Below are positions 8,740 to 19,129 of a DNA stretch of 64,000 nt, one piece after another. Under the pieces are notes generated by a model that saw only the letters and a list, made by a program, of their open reading frames with translations, ran no database searches and was not told where the DNA came from. The first letter of the stretch is position 1. Each line of letters begins with the position of its first letter. The translations under genes were made by a program, and so were the position numbers. The stretch comes from Pseudozyma flocculosa PF-1 (Eukaryota > Basidiomycota > Ustilaginomycetes > Ustilaginales > Ustilaginaceae), in assembly GCF_000417875.1 (NCBI RefSeq), contig NW_006920875.1, positions 536,538 to 600,537 on the forward strand, written 5' to 3'.

Positions 8740-11325
8740 TCAGTCGGCCACGAGGCGGTCCATGTCCCTGGAAACACCCGGCGGCGGCAAAGGGCTCGAG
8801 ATGCCAGAGAGGGCGTCGCCGAGTTGCAGCACCTGAGCGAAGCAGACGACGGCGGAGATGGCAGGGGTTTGCTCAACGATCAGTATTTCGCGTCGCCCCG
8901 GTAGTGCGGGAAGCCGATGAGCCGCATTCGGCCCACTCACATCATCGACAGTGGCAAGGCTCCAGACCTCGTAACCGGACTCGCCGACATCGCCACCCTG
9001 CGCCGCCTTGAGCTTGTCGCGGTGCGCCAGCTCCTTGCTCAGCAGATGCGCGCAGGCACGTCCTGGGCCCAGGCAAATGAACCTCTCCACGCCTTGGGCC
9101 AGCAACGTCTCGACGCTGCTCAGCCACTGCACTGGTCGCGCCAGCGCGCCGCTCAGGTCGGCTCGGATCTTGGCGGAATCCGACAGGACCGTGCCATCCA
9201 TGGAAGAGACTAGGTTGAAGCCGTGCGGATCCCTAAGCGGCAGGTGACGGATCGCCGGCTTGAGATCCTCCGATGCATCCTCCATCAGGCTTGTGTGGTA
9301 GGCGCCTGACACTGGCAGATTGACGGCGCGCGCCCCGAGGTTCTTGGACCGGAGGCGGTCGCAGCAGTACGAGACGCCGACCCTGCTGCCCGACAGCACA
9401 ATCTGCAGCTGGCTGTTGACGTTGGCCACCTCTACCACCTCGTCCGACGCTACACTTGAAACCTTGCCGGAGCGGATGTCGTGGGCAACCTGCTGGACTT
9501 CACGCAGCACAGCGTCCAGCTTGCCGGGCTTGACCACCACGCCCGACATCTGTGTCCGCTTCCAGCCCCGCCGACGTGGTGCGGCGCCAGCGTCGGTAGC
9601 GTCTCCTTGCTTGGCCGACTCGGCGCGAGCCACCTGGGCGTCAGTTCGCAAGCCCGTCGACGGGACGCCTCCCGTGTCGATGCCCCCACCTGCCGCCAGC
9701 AGCTCCGCACCCTGGAGAGGAGTGTAGGTGAGAGCGGGAGAAACGCACCTTGCAGACGTCAGTCACACCAGAACATCGTGCATCTGTCCTCATCCAGCGC
9801 GTTGCGGCTGTCATCGACTCACCTTGCCGCTCCCTGCATTGGCGAACGCCCACGTCTCATAGACGCTCTGCGGCCGCTCGCAGCCGGGCGGAAAGAGGGT
9901 TGGGTTGTTGGCCGTGTAGTGCGATGCAATGAGGCCTCGATGCCGCAAGAGGCGAACGGCGTCACTCAGACCTACGGCGCCCGATCCGACAAGAGCGGCG
10001 TAGACGCCCGAGCCGTGACCTGCCGCCCACTCGACGTGATCTTGCACAAGATCGATGGCAAACTCCTTGCGCAGCACCTGCAAAAACGCGAGCGTGCAGG
10101 TCAGGATGGCGGGTTGAGCGTTTTCGGCCCTCGTCAACTCGAGCTGGTCGCCGGAGAAGACGAGGTCACGCAGCCACCCTCGCCGGCCTCGAGCAACGGC
10201 AGTGCCACTGGCCGAAAGCCCACGCTTGGTGTCGAGGTGATCGCTCTTCTGCAGCTCCGCTTCAAACGCCGCCCGCTGCTCCGTGTCGACAGCGCGCTCG
10301 TCACTTGGCGGATGGTGGACATGCTGGCTGGGCGTGAGCATCAGCGCCTCTTCGGCCTGATGCCATACGGTACGGGCCGAGCGAAAGGCTCTGTAAAGGT
10401 CCTTGGACATGGCGACGTACTGCGAGCCTTGGCCCGGCAGGATAAGCGCCGTCCTTTTGCGCACGATGTTGCTGCTTCCAGGGTAGCCCTGCCCTGCTCC
10501 AGCAGTGGTGGTGCCCCCGAGGGGCGGCTGAACGCCCGGCGCAACGAAGGACGAGGCGTTGAACGAGGACGAGGGCGACGAAAAGTAGACGTGCTGAGGC
10601 AGCGGCTGCTCGCTCCGCGTCGAGGGAGAGTAGCTATGTGCATAGGACTTGATGTGTGCGGCCTCGGCGGAAGTGGCGGCGCAGGCTAGCGAGGTGGAGC
10701 TCGACTTGCGCTTACCGTAGTTGGGCACCGCGCCCTTGCCGGCGCTGCCCATGACGATGAGCGGTGAGGACCTTCCAGGGATCTCGGCACCGTCATCCTG
10801 CTTTCCGACAAATGCGGGCCCCCCCTGGCTCTTTGTGCCGCCGCCAAAGGCCCACGACGATTCGAGGTGAGGGCCATCGTGTTGTGCGCTGCCTGGTGCC
10901 GGGTCGGATGTTGTGGAGCCAGTGCCGTCTGCGCTGCTTCCGCCGCCGTGTTTGCCCTGCGAGGCGTTATGAGACACTGCGGCGGCATTTGCAGAGGTGT
11001 ACGTGTGCGCGTGTACGGCGTGGGGCTGCTGTGGACCCATGAGCGGCTGGCGGACGGGAGAAAGGGTGCGGTACCTGGCGACATAGGCGGACGAGCGGCT
11101 GGAGCTGGCGGCGGGCGACGTGGACGTGGCCTGGCCGGCGGTGTCGAAGTCGATGCCCGATGAGGTGGAGCCAAAGTTGCGAGTGAGAGCGGGGCGGGCA
11201 GCGCGCGACGACGACGGGTCGGGGAGTGGCGAGAGGCATCGGCGGCGTGTCGGGCTGACATGGAGACGGACGACGCGACCGGTCAGGTCGAAGGCGCCAA
11301 CACGATGGCAAGACGAGGCCGACAT
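8740..11325 (-). CDS. MCT1: Mitochondrial malonyl-CoA:ACP transacylase (MCT1-like), nucleophile Ser missing
   Basis: Member of the family that loads malonyl groups onto acyl carrier protein for mitochondrial type II fatty-acid (lipoate precursor) synthesis. Exons complement(join(8740..8832,8941..9711,9823..11325)); the 108-nt intron 8833..8940 is in frame with no stop, so a retained form is also possible. About 788 residues. An Arg/Ser-rich N-terminus suits mitochondrial import and is followed by a disordered region of roughly 290 residues, much longer than usual. The acyltransferase domain starts at ALILPGQGSQ (GQGSQ 298-302). At the nucleophile elbow, where the family has GHSxG, this protein reads AAGHGSGVYAALV (G436-H437-G438-S439-G440), so the catalytic Ser position is Gly. 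The other active-site parts are present: RHRG (Arg), GAYHTSLM (His) and LGPGRA. Confidence 0.82.
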
Positions 11326-12176
11326 GGCGGTTTTCGGGCGGGACGTGAAGGCGTCGGGACAGGCAGCGATGGATGATCGGACTGGCCTCAGACGGGGCCT
11401 ACCGCAAGCTCGTTGGGCGAGACGGTGGACGAGACGGTGGACACACGGTGGACAAGGATATGGGGCTTCGCAGTGTCGCGGAGCGCCGTGATGGGCCGGG
11501 AAGAGCTACGAAGGAGTCGTCGCGGTGGCAACGACTGTGGTGGTGGTGACTTTGGTAGAGGGGCCGGTTGCAAGGCGGGCGACCGTGGATGGCATTCCGA
11601 GAAGAGGGCGCAGGGAGTTGGTGTCAGCTGTCCGAATGTGACCGGCGTCGACGATGGTGCAAAGTTGGGAGAGGAGTAGAGGCAGGGAAGGTTCAGTAGG
11701 GGATTGGGTAGTCGTGGGGGGAAGAGGAGGATACGAGCGCGGCGTGGGCCGGTTCTCGACGAGGAGCCAACCAGGACGGAAGGACGTCAAAGCCGATCTC
11801 GGGCAGGCAGCCAAAACAAGGCGCGGGGGGGGGCAGGGGCCTGGCCTGGCCTGGCCCGTTACGGAGCGCGGGGCAGAGCGGGGGAGGGGAGCCAAGAGGC
11901 CCGACGGCTTCCGGTCTCATGCTCCACCCGGGCACCCGGCCTTGGCCTGAGGCCCCTGGTCTGCTGGCCGCCAGGGAGGGTGCGCCGAGCGGGCGGCGCG
12001 GGGGGCGGCACCAAAGAAGGCCTGCCTGGCTCAAGAGTCGAGACCAAAGAAAGCCGCACCGCCTGGACCAGCGCGGCTCGGAAGCCGGCCGAGAGGCATG
12101 ACCACGGGGCAGCCGACAATCAACAAGGAAGAATGTGTGGAGGTAGTTAGCCGGGCCCCGCGCCTGGGCGGCATGC
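11326..12176. other. Divergent promoter region between MCT1 and the F-box-like gene
   Basis: About 850 bases between two diverging starts, very G-rich on the plus strand in its right half. No gene, tRNA or extended repeat was recognised. It presumably carries both promoters. Confidence 0.5.
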
Positions 12177-14044
12177 ATGATGGCAGCCAAAGAGGAAAAA
12201 CTGGCTGAGCTAGCCTCGTCGCCGCCTGCCACCTTCTCATCTAGCCTCGACCGCCCGGCTCTGGCCAACCCCCCCCTCGACACTACTACTGCCGTTCCAG
12301 CTTGTCTGCATGGTCCTCGAAGCCGGTGCGAGGCGCTCATGACTACCGGCGATAGGGACGGCGTTCATCAGCTTGCCGCCAGCGTCGACACCCTTTCCCT
12401 GGACCGCCTTGGCTCTGGCTCGAGCTCAGCCTCGACTATCCCTTCTGTCGCCGGCCATGCTCCGACGAGTCCTGCCGGGTGTTTGACCCCGCCCGAGCTG
12501 CCTCGACTGCCGCCAGAGCTCCTCGAGTACACCGTCTCGCTGCTCGCGTCCGGAGCCGCCGCCTCGGGCGATCCCGACGTGCAACGCGCCCTGGTCCGCC
12601 TCAGCGGCGTCAGCCGGCTGATGCGCCATTGGGCCTTGCGCGCCCTCTACACGGTCCTCGTCCTCCCGCGCCACGTTCGCGACTTTCGCAAGTGGTATGC
12701 TCGCATGCGCTCCGCCCTGCCACCCTTTCCCTTTGCCGGATACACCCGCGCCCTCTTCTGCGCCCTCGACGACGTGAGTGTCCGTTGAGCCTCATCCTCA
12801 TCCTGATCCTCATCCTCATCCTCATCCTCATCCTCATCCTCATCCTCATCCTCATCCTCATCCTCATCCTCATCCTCATCCTCATCCTCATCCTCATCCT
12901 CATCCTCATCCTCATCGCTGCCCCGAATCCTCGGCCGTGGCCGCCCTCTCGGCTCGACGGTGTCGCGCCGCCGCTAACACGGCCTTTTCTCCGCTGCGCC
13001 TCGCCACAGATATCGCGCCTGACTACGTTTTCGGCGGGATGGGACAATGAGATGCTCCGCATGCTGCATTACGCTGGGCCCGACCTCACCCACCTCTCTT
13101 TGTGGCGTTCAGAATCCACGGCGCTGCTTCGCGATCCAGGCCAAGTCAGGGCCGCTCACAGGCTGGGAAAACAGCAGCCGGCGTGGTCATGGGGATCGGG
13201 CGGCAGCATCGAGTACCAAGACGTCGACTCCCCTCCTGCCTCCTCGCATGCGCCCAACGACGGCGCCGCTGTCTCGGCTTCTCCGGTCGAGGGCGGTGCG
13301 CTCTACACGGCCTCTGAGCTCCAAGAGATGCCCAACTGGCTCCGATCCGAGATCGCCTCGTCCGGGTCCAAGGACGTAACCAGACGCCACAAGGCCCACC
13401 TTGTCCCCACGCTGCCGCCCACCACGAGGCTGAACGGTTGCAGGCCCACAAAGATCAGCATCATGCTGTCGATGCCCCTCTACGAGCACGAGGACCCAGC
13501 CCTGTTTGCCATGATGTCGATCTGGAGCCGCGTCGAGGAGCTCGACGTCTTCATCCCCACGCCCAACCAGGCGCAAAAGTGCCTGATGCTCATCGCCTCA
13601 CTGCATCGCAGTCCGATCCGGTGGTTGAGACTGACCACCACGCATGCCAGCCTCGTGCTGGTCAGGGCGCCGTTTCCGAGGTCACAGCGGAGAGGGGAAG
13701 CAGCCAAGACCAAGACCGCCCCACCCTCTGCGACAACGGCAGTCGACGCAACCATCAACGTGGTCAAGGCTCTCGCCGACTTACTTTCGCTCGACCACCT
13801 TCGGGCTTCGTTGATCAACGAGTTGACCGGCCATCATGTCGAGCAGAGGTCCGTGCTAGAGCAGATACTTCTGCAACGCGTGCAGCTCCAGACCGGCCTG
13901 GCGCCCGAGCAACTCAATCGACAGCTTCGAATCGTCCTGACCCAGGACAGTCAGCAGAATTGGGGAAAGCTCAAGGATCGGCTGTGGGATTTCCACCAGC
14001 GCGTCCAAGGCATCAGCGATGGTGCATGGGAGCTCCTCTCGTGA
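12177..14044 (+). CDS. F-box-like protein
   Basis: Probable substrate-recognition subunit of an SCF ubiquitin ligase, or an F-box/LRR-like protein; the target is unknown. Two exons, 12177..12773 and 13010..14044, 543 residues, joined in phase 0 (FCALDD|ISRLTTFSAGWDNEMLR). An F-box-like stretch begins near residue 110: LPRLPPELLEYTVSLLASG, then LSGVSRLMRHWALRALYTVL. The C-terminal two thirds resemble the irregular helical or leucine-rich scaffolds common in basidiomycete F-box proteins (DLTHLSLWRSES, WSRVEELDVFIPTPNQ, SPIRWLRLTTTHASL). The 236-nt intron is mostly a hexanucleotide repeat. Alternative in-frame starts are at 12180 and 12339; I took the first ATG. Family assignment is moderate because the F-box is weakly conserved. 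Confidence 0.65.
12792..12916. repeat. (TCATCC)n hexanucleotide repeat within an intron, about 21 units
   Basis: Near-perfect tandem array of a 6-bp unit with one TGATCC variant near its left end. It lies fully inside the 236-nt intron of the F-box-like gene, between the GTGAGT donor at 12774 and the acceptor at 13009. Because 6 is a multiple of 3, all frames stay open across it, creating false Leu-Ile, Pro-His and Arg-Met repeat ORFs. Confidence 0.95.
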
Positions 14045-14210
14045 CATGGCGACGAGGGCCTGCTACCGCCGTCGTCTTCTAGCCAGCGCCATGCTATCGT
14101 ACTTATTTTTGAGCAATCTAGATGCGTGGATGTCGGCAACATGTCGCAACGTAGGTACCGCCACCGGGAAACCTCGGTCCGTGGCACGTGCCGGTCACCA
14201 GCCGCCACCA

Positions 14211-15662
14211 CTACAGCATCACAGCGATCCGCGTCCCCTTGCCGTCCCTCCAATCCCTCCAGACGGTGGCGCCGCTGCCAATGACGAGAAGAACAAGGAC
14301 GATGGAGACTGTCCAGATGGTCCACAGCGCCATGCACTGGAACCTAGCTCGCGAGCGCGCCCTCCGCCGCTCCCTCCGCCTCGTCGCCAGGTCGGCGTTG
14401 TACGCCGGCAAGAGCACAGGTCCCGCCAGGCGGCGGTAGCCGTACGGGTCGGATGGATCTGGCTCGCTGAGCGATGTCGAGGTCGATGAGGTCGTCAGCG
14501 TGCTCAGGCATGACGTGCGCTGTTGCCGCTGCTGCTGCTGTTGCCGCTGCTGCTGCTGCTGCTGCTGCTGCTGACGGGGGAAGGTGCCGTACTTGCTAAG
14601 ACCCGCGTTTTCGTCGCCATCGTCCGTGCCTCCCCCCGCACTCGGGCCCGCCTTTGCTTCTGGACAAGCCTTGGACGGTGCGTCCAGTGCAGCTCCTCCA
14701 TGTCCCGGCAACGGGGCTAGCAGCGATTCGGCGAGCGAGGTCCTCCGTGAGCCTGGGGCGACGCCCTCGCCTCTCTCGAGCCGTTCGACGATCTGACGCG
14801 TGAGCTCGTCATCCTGCCGCTCCTCGTTCATCAGCCGCCTCTCGTAGGGCCCGGCAAAGACGCTGGTCGCCCGATCGATCCAGCCTCCGACTGTGCGAAG
14901 TGGCCCCGTGATCCAGCCAAGTGGGGAGTGCCCAGCACCGAGACGATCGCCCGGTCCTGCCGGTGTCGTCGGGTGTGGGAATGGGAAGGAGAAAAAGATT
15001 TTGCTGTTGCGCCGGAGGCCTTCATGATCCGGCGTCAACGGGAGCCGGAGCCCATCGCGAGGGCCAGTGCCACGGCTAGCCTCATCGACGGGGAGTCCTA
15101 TGACCGAGGTTTTTGGTCGATGGGCGCGTGAGCTGGAAGGCTCGCCAAGCGCCGTCACCGAGGCGCGCGGCGGGCCAACGGAGGGTGCCAGCTCGTTTAG
15201 CGGACGATCCATCGCGGCTCGCGACGGTGCGCGAGACGGTGGGCGAGACGAAGCCTCCGAGGGCGAGGGGCTGTCAATGTCGGTGACGAGGCGCGCACTC
15301 AAGCGCCTCTGTCCGCGCTTGGCCGCCTCTGAAGGGTGTGGGCGACCTGCCGTGCTGCCATCTGGCAACTTGGGTCTGGTTGGGGCGGGCGAAGGTTCGC
15401 GGCTGGGTCCGGCCTTTTCCGAGGCTGCCGACCTTGGGCCAGACGCAGGTGTGCTCTGGGGCTGTACTGAAGCGGGGCGTTGTTTCGACCCCAAGTCTGG
15501 GGGGAAACGGGCAACTGAAGCGGGTCGGAGGCTGTAACGGTAGGTCTCATTCTGGCGGTCGAGGATGAGGGAGCGTCGTTGCTGCTGCTGCTGTGAGTGC
15601 AGCCGTACCGGCGGCTGACGAGGTGCGTCTCCCTGCCCGTGCGTTGGAGGGTGATCTGTCAT
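14211..15662 (-). CDS. PolyQ-containing single-TM protein, function unknown
   Basis: Single exon, 483 residues from the ATG at 15662 (MTDHPPTHGQGD); the frame remains open to 16028, but that extension is low-complexity. Most of the protein is Arg/Ser/Pro-rich and probably disordered. An ordered-looking segment (PLGWITGPLRTVGGWIDRAT, then FAGPYERRLMNEERQDDEL) precedes a run of about 17 Gln broken by two Arg (encoded at 14524-14573). The C-terminus has a very basic stretch (TRRRERRRARSRARF) right before one TM helix (WTIWTVSIVLVLLVIGSGATV) and a short tail. By the positive-inside rule this suggests a tail-anchored-like membrane protein with its bulk in the cytosol. I do not recognise a family. 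It converges on the F-box-like gene with about 165 bases between stops. Confidence 0.6.
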   Translation of the reverse strand: MTDHPPTHGQGDAPRQPPVRLHSQQQQQRRSLILDRQNETYRYSLRPASVARFPPDLGSKQRPASVQPQSTPASGPRSAASEKAGPSREPSPAPTRPKLPDGSTAGRPHPSEAAKRGQRRLSARLVTDIDSPSPSEASSRPPSRAPSRAAMDRPLNELAPSVGPPRASVTALGEPSSSRAHRPKTSVIGLPVDEASRGTGPRDGLRLPLTPDHEGLRRNSKIFFSFPFPHPTTPAGPGDRLGAGHSPLGWITGPLRTVGGWIDRATSVFAGPYERRLMNEERQDDELTRQIVERLERGEGVAPGSRRTSLAESLLAPLPGHGGAALDAPSKACPEAKAGPSAGGGTDDGDENAGLSKYGTFPRQQQQQQQQQRQQQQQRQQRTSCLSTLTTSSTSTSLSEPDPSDPYGYRRLAGPVLLPAYNADLATRRRERRRARSRARFQCMALWTIWTVSIVLVLLVIGSGATVWRDWRDGKGTRIAVML

Positions 15663-16662
15663 GCTGAGCGTCGCATCGAGATCCGGTAAGGGAAGCTGAG
15701 CAGATGGTGCGGTGGAGTTCCGGAGCGAGAAGCAGCGTGGTATGCTGCGCTCTAGCCGTCGGCTACTGTATGGTGAGGACGAAGAGGCGGAACGTCGTTG
15801 GCGGATATCGAGCGTGACGCTGAATGCGTCGTAGCAGCCCAAGCCCGGTGGAGCTTTGGCGATGGGCGAGGTAGAGGCGGCCAGTGGCTGCCGGCTCGGG
15901 GTCGAACAGTCTAGGCGTGAGATGTGCGCGTGGAAGCAGAGTGATGTGTAAGAGAGGAATGGCGGATTGTGCCTCGACGATTGCTGGGTGCTTGTCGAGA
16001 TGGGAGGGAGCGGTCGAGGAGCGAGCAAAGTGTGGATCTTGATCGCCGCCGCCGCCGCCGCCGCCGATATTTGCCGTCCCTCGCTGGTGGGCTACCCTAG
16101 CCTGTTGGACTGGCAACACGAGGGTCCAGTTCGAGCGAGGTTGTCAGGTGTGACGTTGGGGTGCAGATGTCTGCTGGCAGGGCACCCCTCGGCATGCCTC
16201 GAGAAACAAAGAAGACAGAAAGCCGCCAAAAAATGCAAGGGAAATCAAGAACCAGTTCAAGAATCTCTTCTGGGGGGGCTGGAAAAGCAAGCGACAAAGA
16301 GGCCGCGTCCGCACGTCGACCCTGCCATTCCACCACCACCACCTCCTCCATCGAGGTCCGCAAAGCGAGCCGCAGTCGACCTCGCCACCGCCCTGCTGCC
16401 ACCCTACTCTCTTGTCACGGAATAGCATACGCCCACGCTCGGTGTCCCACCCGGTGACGCTCGCATGGTACAGCTCTAGCTCATCCGCTGTGCGCTGCTC
16501 GCTCCATCGTCAGCTCGCACCGCACACCTGGGTCCCTCTGCCTTCACACAGTTCGGGGGGGATCGGGTCCCGCCTCCGTTCCTGTGTCGTCGGCCTGCAT
16601 AGCTGGAATCGAAGGCTGGTTTCCGGTCCTGCCGCGTCCGTCGCCACAGACGGCCCTGGAGC
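15663..16662. other. Divergent promoter region between the polyQ protein gene and the ubiquitin protease gene
   Basis: Two genes start away from each other here. It includes a (GCC)n run near 16050-16066 and an open extension of the polyQ gene frame up to 16028. No independent gene is supported. Confidence 0.5.
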
Positions 16663-18831
16663 ATGACCTCCCCCACCACCGCCTTCGTACTCGTCGACCC
16701 GCCTTTTCGCCAATCCTACCGCCTCCTCGCGCTCCTTCCTTTCCCCGCACCCATACTCCACCAGGCCATCGGTATCCTTGTATCCCTAAGCCTCGCCGGG
16801 CTCCTCGCCGCTCTGGGCCGCAACGGCTCCCTCTCCGAATTCCGCTTCCACATCGCCGATGTCATGAGCACAATCACCGCCGGCCTCGGTCTCGGCGCCC
16901 TCTCCCTCGCACCCAGCGCCACGCCCATCAACAAACCCAGGCCCTCGTCGTCGAAACCTCTGCGCAGAGCACCACCCACGCGCAGTCCTGTTGGCACTCA
17001 TGCTGCGGCCCGCCTCGGAGCGCTCAAGCCGGCCTCCACTTCCCCCAAGCGCAGCACACAGACCGCAGACGCAGAAGCACACCACGCCGGCCTGAGAAAC
17101 ACGGGCAACACCTGCTTCTTCAACTCCACCGTGCAGTCGCTCGCCTCGGTGCCTGCGCTGAGAAGTCATCTCGACGATGTCATCCACGCCGCGGAGCGCT
17201 GGGACGTACCCACCCCCGTCACAGACGCCCTCGTCGAGCTCATAGACGCACTCAACGCCGCCCAGAGTCGTGCCTCGTCCATCAACCCGACGGCCCTAGT
17301 CAATGCGCTACGCACCATGAACAGCTCGCCGCTGCGCTCCCTCGTCTCGGCGCACCAGCAGCAGGACGCGCACGAACTTTTCGTCCTACTCAGCAGCGCC
17401 GTCGACGACGAAATGCTGGCCATCTCACGCGAGGCCAAAGACCAGCAGGCCCAACAGGAGGCCGGTCTCCGCGCCCTCATCGGCGCCAGTCTGCCTTGGA
17501 ACGGCAAGGGTGTCTATTCGGATCCTAGTCTGTCCCACAGCCGCAGCCATGCAGAGTCTCTTGCGGGGCAACAGCATCTTCCCGCATCATTCCTGCCGGC
17601 TTCTCCGCTACGTTGCAGGCCCGAAGCGGCAGAGTCAATACCCCAGGTATCGCCCTTCAACGCTCTCCTCGCGCAACGAACCATCTGCCTCGATTGCGGC
17701 TACATGGAGGCCATCCGACACTTTTCCTCCGAGGAGATCAGCCTCAGCCTGCCACCGCGTCACCAGGCCACGCGCACATCGCAAATGACGGGGACCAACG
17801 CCTGCAGCTTGGAAGAGTGCCTCGCCATGTGGTGCGAGCTGGAGCCGGTCGAATGGATCTGCTGGCACTGCAGCCTCGTACGGACCCGGGACAGGGCCAA
17901 GGTCGAGGTGCTTCGCCTCGAAGCCTCGGTCTCCTCTGCCTCGGCGGTATCTGCCAGGGCATCCCAGGCCAATGGCCATGGCGTCAACGGCGAGGCGGGT
18001 TCGTCTGCTCTGCCTCTCGAAGGCGCGAAGCCGTCGGCGGCCAAGAAAAAGCGCCTGCGCGAGGCAAAGTCGCGCGAGTCCCGGCTGGCCAAGGTGTTGT
18101 CGTCCGGACTGTCCGAGGACGAGCTGGCCGCGCTCGACGACGACCCGTCGTCGCCGTTCTTCGACATCCTGCACGGCATCAAGCTCGACAAGCACCCATC
18201 GCGGATGAGTACCAAGCAGCACATGCTCTCTCGCCCTCCGCGCGTGCTCGTGTTTCACCTCAACCGATCCACTTTCAACGCCACCTCGGGATGGGGAGGA
18301 GCGAGCAAAAACGACCGCACCGTCCTTTTCCCGCTCCTGCTGGACGTCTCCCCCTTCTGCGTGGGCGGCTCCCTTGGGACGGACGGCAGACAGGGTATGG
18401 ACCTCGAGGCGGGCAGCAAAACGTCGATGGGCAAGAGGTACTACCGCCTCTGCAGCATCACAGTCCACTACGGCGGCCACTCGTTTGGGCACTACGTGTC
18501 GTTCCGGCGCCTGCCCCCCTTTTCCTCCGACCTCGGCCAAGAGGAACGATGGGTGCGGATATCAGACGAGACCGTACGCCCGTGCAGCGTCGAAGACGTC
18601 TTGGCACAAAATCCGTACATGCTTTTCTACGAGCTCATCGACCCTTCGCGGCTGCCCACTGCGGCAGAGACGACAAACGAAAGCGACGGGCGGGTCGAGC
18701 AGGTCGAGAAGGACGAGATGCTCCGGAAACGAGAGGGCAAGGCCGTCGGGTACAGGGCGGGCGTCAGACCGCGCATCGTCCATCGATGGAGCTCAAAGCC
18801 AGAGTCCAGAGAGGCTTCCGTGCATCTCTGA
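16663..18831 (+). CDS. Ubiquitin carboxyl-terminal hydrolase, USP family, N-terminal membrane anchor
   Basis: Cysteine protease that removes ubiquitin from proteins. Single exon, 722 residues. A hydrophobic segment at about residues 20-52 (LLALLPFPAPILHQAIGILV, then SLSLAGLLAALG) suggests membrane anchoring, as in yeast Ubp1 or animal USP30. The Cys box is GLRNTGNTCFFNSTVQSLAS with Cys151 as nucleophile. CLDCGY and CWHC look like the zinc-binding finger of USP folds. The His box is HYGGHSFGHYVSF with His610, followed by WVRISDETV carrying the Asp of the triad and PYMLFYE at the domain end. A charged, Ala/Lys-rich insertion lies near residues 430-490. All catalytic residues are present, so it should be active. 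The start is the first ATG in the frame ahead of the TM segment. Confidence 0.9.
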   Translation: MTSPTTAFVLVDPPFRQSYRLLALLPFPAPILHQAIGILVSLSLAGLLAALGRNGSLSEFRFHIADVMSTITAGLGLGALSLAPSATPINKPRPSSSKPLRRAPPTRSPVGTHAAARLGALKPASTSPKRSTQTADAEAHHAGLRNTGNTCFFNSTVQSLASVPALRSHLDDVIHAAERWDVPTPVTDALVELIDALNAAQSRASSINPTALVNALRTMNSSPLRSLVSAHQQQDAHELFVLLSSAVDDEMLAISREAKDQQAQQEAGLRALIGASLPWNGKGVYSDPSLSHSRSHAESLAGQQHLPASFLPASPLRCRPEAAESIPQVSPFNALLAQRTICLDCGYMEAIRHFSSEEISLSLPPRHQATRTSQMTGTNACSLEECLAMWCELEPVEWICWHCSLVRTRDRAKVEVLRLEASVSSASAVSARASQANGHGVNGEAGSSALPLEGAKPSAAKKKRLREAKSRESRLAKVLSSGLSEDELAALDDDPSSPFFDILHGIKLDKHPSRMSTKQHMLSRPPRVLVFHLNRSTFNATSGWGGASKNDRTVLFPLLLDVSPFCVGGSLGTDGRQGMDLEAGSKTSMGKRYYRLCSITVHYGGHSFGHYVSFRRLPPFSSDLGQEERWVRISDETVRPCSVEDVLAQNPYMLFYELIDPSRLPTAAETTNESDGRVEQVEKDEMLRKREGKAVGYRAGVRPRIVHRWSSKPESREASVHL

Positions 18832-19129
18832 GGGTGGTGGGTGGAGCAAGATTGATCGAGGCTGGACGAGCCCGCTTCCTCGTCTCTCTTTTGACGATTG
18901 CTCCAACGTGTCCCCCGCACCAGACTCTAGCTGCTCATGCATTACCACGGGCTTTGATCCCGAATAGTCCTCCAAAACGTACAACGGAGCGGGAACTCGA
19001 GGCTAGCCCAATGGAGATGAGGGAGGGATATGGCCATTCTCAATTGCACCGCTGCCACATCCAGTACTCGTGACAGAGGGCAGGCGGACCAGGCGGACCA
19101 GGCGGACCAGGCGGAAGGCTCGAGAGACA
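18832..19129. other. Convergent intergenic region with a short 9-bp tandem repeat
   Basis: Lies between the stop codons of the ubiquitin protease and J-domain genes. At about 19081-19115 there are three and a half copies of CAGGCGGAC. Otherwise nothing is recognised. Confidence 0.6.

Noticed and set aside
12610..13050. Frames with Arg-Met, Pro-His and Leu-Ile repeats around the hexanucleotide array
   Set aside because: Produced by the stop-free 6-bp repeat inside the intron of the F-box-like gene; the flanking sequence is explained by that gene.
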